In this document: piece after piece, positions 59,371 through 64,000 of the stretch | Layout: each line of letters starts with the position of its first letter | Position numbering within the stretch: the first letter of the stretch is position 1 | Source of the DNA: an uncultured Treponema sp. | GTDB lineage: Bacteria; Spirochaetota; Spirochaetia; Treponematales; Treponemataceae | DNA length: 64,000 bases | Assembly (NCBI GenBank): GCA_946411505.1 | Contig: CAMKEG010000003.1 | Location: 1-64,000 of the forward strand | Reading direction: 5' to 3' | Made by a program: the position numbers and the translations under genes | The notes under the pieces: model-generated | The model's database searches: none | What the model saw: the letters and a program-made list of their open reading frames with translations, nothing else | What the model was told of the DNA's origin: nothing

Positions 59371-60348
59371 ATGTCTGTTTTAGAAAAAATCGGAAACTTC
59401 TTTGGAAAGTTCATGGCCTTGATCATCTTGGCCGTGGCCGCTCTGGCGCTCTTTGTTCCGCAGAGTTGTCTTTGGATCCAGCCGTCTTGGATCAACCCGC
59501 TTTTGATGCTGGTCATGTTCGGAATGGGACTCACGCTCAAAATCGAAGACTTCGCGCTTGTCTTCACCCGCCCAAAGGACATCATCATCGGCTGCATTGC
59601 CCAGTTTACCATCATGCCGTTTTTGGCCTTTGCCTTGGGAAAAATCTTTGGCCTTGAGGTTGGGCTTTTGGCCGGCGTCATTCTTGTGGGAACTTGTCCC
59701 GGCGGAACCGCCAGCAACGTAATCACTTATCTTTCCAAGGGCGACGTCGCTCTTTCTGTCGGAATGACAAGCGTAAACACTTTGCTCGCTCCGCTCCTCA
59801 CACCCGCCATCACTTACTTGCTTTTAAAAGAGAGCGTCCATGTTGACGTTGTTTCAATGTTCCTTTCTATCGTAAAGGTCGTCATCGTTCCGATTGGCTT
59901 GGGCTTTGTCATCAACAAGTTCTTCGGAAAGTTCACGCAAAAAATCGGAGCGATATTGCCCGCGATTTCTGTAATCGCAATCGCCTTGATTGTCGGAGCG
60001 GTCGTCTCGCGCAACTCGCAGAAAATTCTCACGACAGGCGCGATTGTCTTTGCCGTCGTAATCTTGCACAACCTTTTGGGCTACGCTTGCGGCTTTGGCC
60101 TTGGAAAGCTTTTGCGCCTTAAAGTGTCCAAGACAAAGGCGCTTTCCATCGAAATCGGAATGCAGAACTCAGGACTGGCCACAAGCCTTGCTTCAACCGC
60201 CTTCCCCTCGCTCGCTATGGCCACAGTTCCCGGCGCGATTTTTAGCGTTTGGCACAACTTGTCCGGCGCCGTGCTGGCAAACTTCTACCGCCACTGGCAG
60301 GAGAAGGACGCTGCCGCCTCTTCGGAAAACTCAAGCGAACAAGCGTGA
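59371..60348 (+). CDS. Bile acid:sodium symporter family (BASS) transporter
   Basis: A 325-residue protein with about 9-10 helices. Family segments are LLMLVMFGMGLTLKIEDF, VGTCPGGTASNVITYLSKGD (sodium-site region) and IEIGMQNSGLATSLA. Bacterial members move various organic anions; the substrate is not assigned. AGAGG precedes the ATG. The stop overlaps the next gene (GTGA). Confidence 0.92.
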   Translation: MSVLEKIGNFFGKFMALIILAVAALALFVPQSCLWIQPSWINPLLMLVMFGMGLTLKIEDFALVFTRPKDIIIGCIAQFTIMPFLAFALGKIFGLEVGLLAGVILVGTCPGGTASNVITYLSKGDVALSVGMTSVNTLLAPLLTPAITYLLLKESVHVDVVSMFLSIVKVVIVPIGLGFVINKFFGKFTQKIGAILPAISVIAIALIVGAVVSRNSQKILTTGAIVFAVVILHNLLGYACGFGLGKLLRLKVSKTKALSIEIGMQNSGLATSLASTAFPSLAMATVPGAIFSVWHNLSGAVLANFYRHWQEKDAAASSENSSEQA

Positions 60349-61247
60349 ACAATAAAAAAGCGCTTCTCTTTTTAATCGCGCTTTTGGCGGCGGCTTTTTC
60401 GGTCTGGGCGCAAGTCTCCCTTCCGCCCGCTCTTGAAATTCCCCGTTGCCCGGGCAACGCCGCCGCCTTCGATTGCGCCGAACTTTCCGACGGCCTTGAC
60501 GCGGGCCACAGTTCCGCCGACGCGCCCGGCGACAACTACCAAAACGCCGACAGCAGCCAGCCCGCCGCCCCCGACCACCAAATACGCGCTTTCCAATACT
60601 ACACCCTTTGCTACCGGGAATCCTACGAGCAGGCCGAATGGTCGGCGTATTGCCTGCGCGACTGGATGCTGCAAAAAAACGCAAAGCGGACAAACGACTT
60701 TAGGCCCGACCAGCAAATCGAGGGCGGCTCGGCGACGCTCGCGGACTACAAAAAGTCCGGCTACGACAGGGGGCATTTGACTCCGGCGGGCGACATGGTT
60801 TTTAGCCGCGAGGCGATGAGCGAAACATTTTACATGAGCAACATGTGCCCCCAAGCTGCCGCCTTTAACCGAGGAATCTGGAAGGACTTGGAAGACCAGG
60901 TCCGCGAGTGGGTAAGGCTTTACGGCGCGGCTTATGTCGTTTCTGGCCCGGTCCTTTCCAAGCCCGCAAGCGAATATCCTTTTATCGGCGAAAGCAAGGT
61001 TGCCGCGCCGGAATTTTTTTACAAGGCCATACTTGTTCCGATTTATGAGGACGGCTTGGACGCTTGCGCGGACGTGATGGCGATAGCCTTTGTGATTCCC
61101 AACAAGGCTTGCGAGGGCGATTTTTGGCGCTACGCGAAAAGCGTTGACGAAGCGGAAGAAATCACCGGCTTGGATTTTTTTCCGCTCTTGGAAGACGACG
61201 TTGAAAACCGCGTGGAAGCCGAATGCGACCCCCGCCCTTGGTATTAA
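60345..61247 (+). CDS. Secreted DNA/RNA non-specific endonuclease
   Basis: A 300-residue NUC1-type nuclease with signal peptide (NNKKALLFLIALLAAAFSVWA-QV). The catalytic motif is YDRGHLTPAGDM (His about 143), followed by FYMSNMCPQAAAFNRGIWKDLE with the metal-binding Asn. A disordered Ala/Asp/Ser region (about 35-75) precedes the domain. The start is GTG 60345 inside the preceding stop (GTGA overlap). It probably degrades extracellular nucleic acid. Confidence 0.92.
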   Translation: MNNKKALLFLIALLAAAFSVWAQVSLPPALEIPRCPGNAAAFDCAELSDGLDAGHSSADAPGDNYQNADSSQPAAPDHQIRAFQYYTLCYRESYEQAEWSAYCLRDWMLQKNAKRTNDFRPDQQIEGGSATLADYKKSGYDRGHLTPAGDMVFSREAMSETFYMSNMCPQAAAFNRGIWKDLEDQVREWVRLYGAAYVVSGPVLSKPASEYPFIGESKVAAPEFFYKAILVPIYEDGLDACADVMAIAFVIPNKACEGDFWRYAKSVDEAEEITGLDFFPLLEDDVENRVEAECDPRPWY

Positions 61248-61290
61248 AAATCGCGCTAAAAAAATTATGGCAAAATCACGCGCGGTGTGA

Positions 61291-61335
61291 TATAATGGAA
61301 AGAATAGGCGGGCGCCTTTTTGTTCCGCCTAAAAA
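61291..61335 (+). promoter_or_regulatory. xylanase gene -10 box and leader hairpin
   Basis: TATAAT at 61291-61296 with no good -35. The leader folds AGGCGG/CCGCCT (about 61306-61330) before GGAGG. Confidence 0.45.
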
Positions 61336-61347
61336 TGGAGGAATGAA

Positions 61348-62382
61348 ATGAAAAGATTTTTTGCCGCCGTCCAAGCCGCGGCCCTTTGCGCGCTATGCTT
61401 CTGCGCCTCGTCTTGCGGAAAAAAGACAATCGCTTTGGCCGCTCAAAAAAAAGGCGTTGACTTTGGCTTTGCCGCGTCGGTCACCGACTTGCTTTCGGAA
61501 GACACGCAAAAGCTTTTGGCTTCGGAGGCCAAAATTCTTGTGGCCGAAAACTGCATGAAAAGCTCGCTTTTGCGACCGAACAAAACGTTTTGGAATTGGA
61601 GCGACCCCGAAAGCCTTGTCAAGTTCGCGGAGAAAAACAAAATCGTCGCCAAGTGGCACACGCTCTTTTGGCACGAAATGAACCCGCCATTCATCAATTC
61701 CCTCAAGACAAAGGAAGATGCCGAGGCGATGATGGACGAGCACATCACGACAGTAATGCAAAAATTCAAGGGCCGCATCCGCGACTACGACGTGGTCAAC
61801 GAAATGTTCAACGAAGACGGAAGCCTCCGCGACACGGTGTGGCTTAGGACCCTCGGCCCCGGCTACCTTGAGCGCGCCTTGAAAAAGGCCCACGAGGTTG
61901 ACCCCGCCGCCCACTTGTTCCTAAACGAATACAACAACGAGGCCGCCGGCTACGCGAAGGCCGACGCGATGTACAATATGGTAAAGGATTTTGTCGAGCG
62001 CGGAGTTCCGATTTACGGAGTGGGAATGCAGCTGCACTTGGCCGCCGACCTTCCTTACGACGAGGACGCGATTCGCAAAAATATCCGCCGCTACGCCGAG
62101 CTTGGAATAAAGATTTGCTTTAGCGAAGTTGACGTCCGCATTCCGCTAAGCCGCTTGGAGGAACTTGAGCCAAAGCAAAAGCAAATTTGGAAATCCCTGA
62201 TGAAGCTTGCCGTGGAAGAGCCCAACGTTGAAAGCTTTATCGTTTGGGGCGTGTCCGACAAAAACAGCTGGATTCCCGCCTGGAAGCCCGGCTACGGAAA
62301 CGCGCTCTTGTTTGACAAAGACTTCAAGCCAAAGCCTATTTACTTTGAGATGCTTGAAGTCGCGGCCAATAAAAAGAAATAG
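61348..62382 (+). CDS. GH10 endo-1,4-beta-xylanase lipoprotein
   Basis: A 344-residue family 10 glycoside hydrolase. The lipoprotein signal ends at Cys 23 (CASSC). The acid/base Glu is in YDVVNEMFN (about 152), the nucleophile Glu in ICFSEVDVRI (about 258), and WHTLFWHEMNPPF is typical of the substrate-binding face. GGAGG precedes the ATG. It probably sits on the cell surface or in the periplasm and degrades plant xylan. Confidence 0.94.
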   Translation: MKRFFAAVQAAALCALCFCASSCGKKTIALAAQKKGVDFGFAASVTDLLSEDTQKLLASEAKILVAENCMKSSLLRPNKTFWNWSDPESLVKFAEKNKIVAKWHTLFWHEMNPPFINSLKTKEDAEAMMDEHITTVMQKFKGRIRDYDVVNEMFNEDGSLRDTVWLRTLGPGYLERALKKAHEVDPAAHLFLNEYNNEAAGYAKADAMYNMVKDFVERGVPIYGVGMQLHLAADLPYDEDAIRKNIRRYAELGIKICFSEVDVRIPLSRLEELEPKQKQIWKSLMKLAVEEPNVESFIVWGVSDKNSWIPAWKPGYGNALLFDKDFKPKPIYFEMLEVAANKKK

Positions 62383-62388
62383 CGCGTA

Positions 62389-62418
62389 TTGACTTATTTT
62401 TTAGGGGGGGGGTATAAT
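62389..62418 (+). promoter_or_regulatory. Promoter with a G9 tract in its spacer
   Basis: TTGACT (62389-62394), an 18-base spacer ending in nine G (62404-62412), TATAAT (62413-62418). Losing one G gives the optimal 17-base spacing, so slippage should tune promoter strength. Confidence 0.85.
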
Positions 62419-62439
62419 AGAAAGAACATAGGAGATGTT

Positions 62440-64000
62440 ATGAAAAAAACTCTTTTTGTTTTTCTTTCTATTATGCTTGCTTTGTGCGCTCTTTCATGCA
62501 GCAACGGCAGCGACGATTCCGCCCAATTGGCTTACTTAAATTATTTGGCCTTGCTAAAAAGCAAGAGCTATTCAGCAAGGCTTTCCGCCGCGTTAAATTA
62601 CGCCGCTCCCGCCGTAACGGAAGAGGCGCCGAATGTTTTGCTGATAGAGGGCGACTCGATTCAGAACATGACGGACGTGCAGTTTAGGCAGGCGGTGAAT
62701 GTCATCATTCACGGAAAGACGCTTGTAATTTTGAACTGCTCGCCAAGCCAAATTTTAGCCTTTGGCGCAAAGTTGGAAAACCTTCGCGAAAAAGCCGTCA
62801 ATGACGGCGACACGCAGCTTGTCGCGTCCATTGAGCAGGACGGCGACGACACTTGGTCGCCCAAGGATTTTTTGGCGCAAGTGACGAACGACGTTTTGGA
62901 CGTTTACAAAAAATCAGATCCGCCCACGATTTTTGACACCAAAATTTACGAAGCGCTTGGCGTAAGAAAAAATCACGTTTACTACGTGCACCCGACGGAC
63001 CAAAATTTGGCCAAGCTGCTTTTAACGGAAAATTCTTCTGTTGAACAAGTTACGGAAATTCAAACTGAAGGGCAAATGGCCAGCTCAACGGCATCTCCCG
63101 CGGAAGACAAAACGGAGGAAGTCATTCAGGCTTCGGTCACAGCTTTTGCCGATTGGATTCTTCAAAGGGAAAGCGTTTCTTCAAACGTTTCAAAAAGCGA
63201 ACTTTCCTCTTTGCTTGTCCAGGCCAACCAAGCGGTTACTCCAAGCGCCCTTGACATGTTGAAAAACGCGCAGGAAACCTTTACCCATAATTTTATGGTG
63301 GAAATGAATTGGCAATCGGCGAATAGGGACGGCGAAGCGGTTATGCTTTTAGGTCTTAGCGGCTTCAATGGAAAAAGAGAAAACATTCGCATCGAAACAA
63401 AGGTTTGGTCTGTTTGTGATATCGACGCTCAAAAGGATATTTATCTTGTAAAAACTTCCGCCATTTGCCATAACGAGCAGTTGGGCTTTGCGGACCAATG
63501 GAGTACCTTTAACAGGCTTGGCCCATATTTCGACAGCTGTTTGGTTAAAAATACGATGCAGGACGCGCAGGGCAAGCAGCATATAGACGCGTCTGAATGC
63601 GAGCCACAAAACCAGAGTGGAAGCACGACTTACACCAAGGGCTTTAACATTTCTATTGGCGGAAATCTTGGCTTTGCCGGAAGCGGAGCCTCGCTAACCC
63701 CGACTGCAAGCGCGACTTTTACAGACACTAGTTCACGCAGCATACCGGATATCACGACAACAATGACCGTTAATGACAGCGCGGCGCAATGGAATTTTAC
63801 AGGAAGGTCTTTTGATCCTTCTCCCAGCTGTTGGATAAAGGACCATCCTGAAGAGGTTGCGGACATTCAAAAGAAAGAAGCGGTATTTGACACATATTCC
63901 GTCATCCATATGCCTAGCGAATCCAACTCTGAAACACAGACTTTGAAGACAACTGTTGGCGCCGATATAGCCGCAGTATTCCGCTTTGAAAAATCGTGGA
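62440..64000 (+). CDS. Large lipoprotein, partial (runs off the window)
   Basis: At least 520 codons without a stop. The lipoprotein signal MKKTLFVFLSIMLALCALSC puts Cys at 20. The N-terminal ~200 residues are mixed alpha/beta. From about residue 280 the sequence is beta-rich, with alternating small and hydrophobic residues (GFNISIGGNLGFAGSGASL; SATFTDTSSRSIPDITTT) and a later run ending DIAAVFRFEKSW. This is reminiscent of leukocidin-type beta-pore-forming proteins, a weak resemblance. GGAG precedes ATG 62440. The promoter looks phase-variable, suggesting a surface antigen. Confidence 0.75.
   Translation, partial: MKKTLFVFLSIMLALCALSCSNGSDDSAQLAYLNYLALLKSKSYSARLSAALNYAAPAVTEEAPNVLLIEGDSIQNMTDVQFRQAVNVIIHGKTLVILNCSPSQILAFGAKLENLREKAVNDGDTQLVASIEQDGDDTWSPKDFLAQVTNDVLDVYKKSDPPTIFDTKIYEALGVRKNHVYYVHPTDQNLAKLLLTENSSVEQVTEIQTEGQMASSTASPAEDKTEEVIQASVTAFADWILQRESVSSNVSKSELSSLLVQANQAVTPSALDMLKNAQETFTHNFMVEMNWQSANRDGEAVMLLGLSGFNGKRENIRIETKVWSVCDIDAQKDIYLVKTSAICHNEQLGFADQWSTFNRLGPYFDSCLVKNTMQDAQGKQHIDASECEPQNQSGSTTYTKGFNISIGGNLGFAGSGASLTPTASATFTDTSSRSIPDITTTMTVNDSAAQWNFTGRSFDPSPSCWIKDHPEEVADIQKKEAVFDTYSVIHMPSESNSETQTLKTTVGADIAAVFRFEKSW

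Overview
The window reads as a chromosomal segment of a host-associated Treponema or close spirochaete, probably from the gut or rumen. This is an inference from content: two large methyl-accepting chemotaxis proteins, GH10 xylanase and GH94 phosphorylase genes, exported proteins and lipoproteins, tRNAs without encoded CCA, and poly-G tracts of the kind known to drive phase variation in treponemes. No rRNA or marker gene in the window proves it. Most of the sequence is GC-rich with a uniform codon style. Two blocks are clearly AT-rich and look acquired: about 29.7-32.1 kb and about 47.6-52.0 kb.

Layout. 0-8.5 kb: recQ, purA, the wall-precursor operon murE-ddl-murD, and queD. 8.5-12.8 kb: two chemoreceptors. 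12.9-21.1 kb: hisH-hisF, a purine nucleoside phosphorylase, a MATE exporter, a flavoredoxin-like protein, a DRE-TIM aldolase, and a znuC-znuB-phosphatase operon. 21.1-28.5 kb: a DUF368/PopT-type transporter, tRNA-Ile with an odd hairpin array, a MATE-ATPase fusion, a copper ATPase with a built-in copper chaperone, and a GNAT. 28.5-36.9 kb: two convergent surface-acylation modules. One is MBOAT plus SGNH. The other is FkbH-ACP-MaoC-SDR-MBOAT-SGNH and looks able to make as well as transfer its acyl group. 36.9-46.7 kb: tRNA-Cys, a NUDIX hydrolase, ychF, a YczE-like protein, the GH94 phosphorylase, a lipoprotein with a structured leader, and gatC-gatA. 46.7-52.4 kb: an AT-rich nuclease island. 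52.4-57.1 kb: gtrA and the riboflavin operon ribD-ribE-ribBA-ribH behind an FMN riboswitch. 57.4-64 kb: an exported protein, an adenylate cyclase divergent from a bile-acid/sodium symporter family gene, a secreted nuclease, a GH10 xylanase lipoprotein, and a lipoprotein whose promoter spacer holds nine G.

The best candidate for an undescribed system is the operon at 49337-51533 with its divergent XRE regulator at 51688. Four genes, three of them joined by ATGA overlaps, encode a small membrane/coiled-coil protein, an 85-residue protein of unknown family, a membrane protein resembling only the membrane domain of FlhA-type export gates, and a predicted HsdR_N-like nuclease.

Three signals recur across the window. 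(1) Related in-frame insertions appear in RibD, MurD and CopA, and possibly RecQ, around a shared core (TCGCAAG-CCAAA). (2) Many first genes of operons have a canonical promoter whose predicted start of transcription falls on or next to the ATG, with no Shine-Dalgarno, so leaderless mRNAs look common. (3) A repeated intergenic element ends just before the ribosome-binding sites of several genes, mostly flavin-related.
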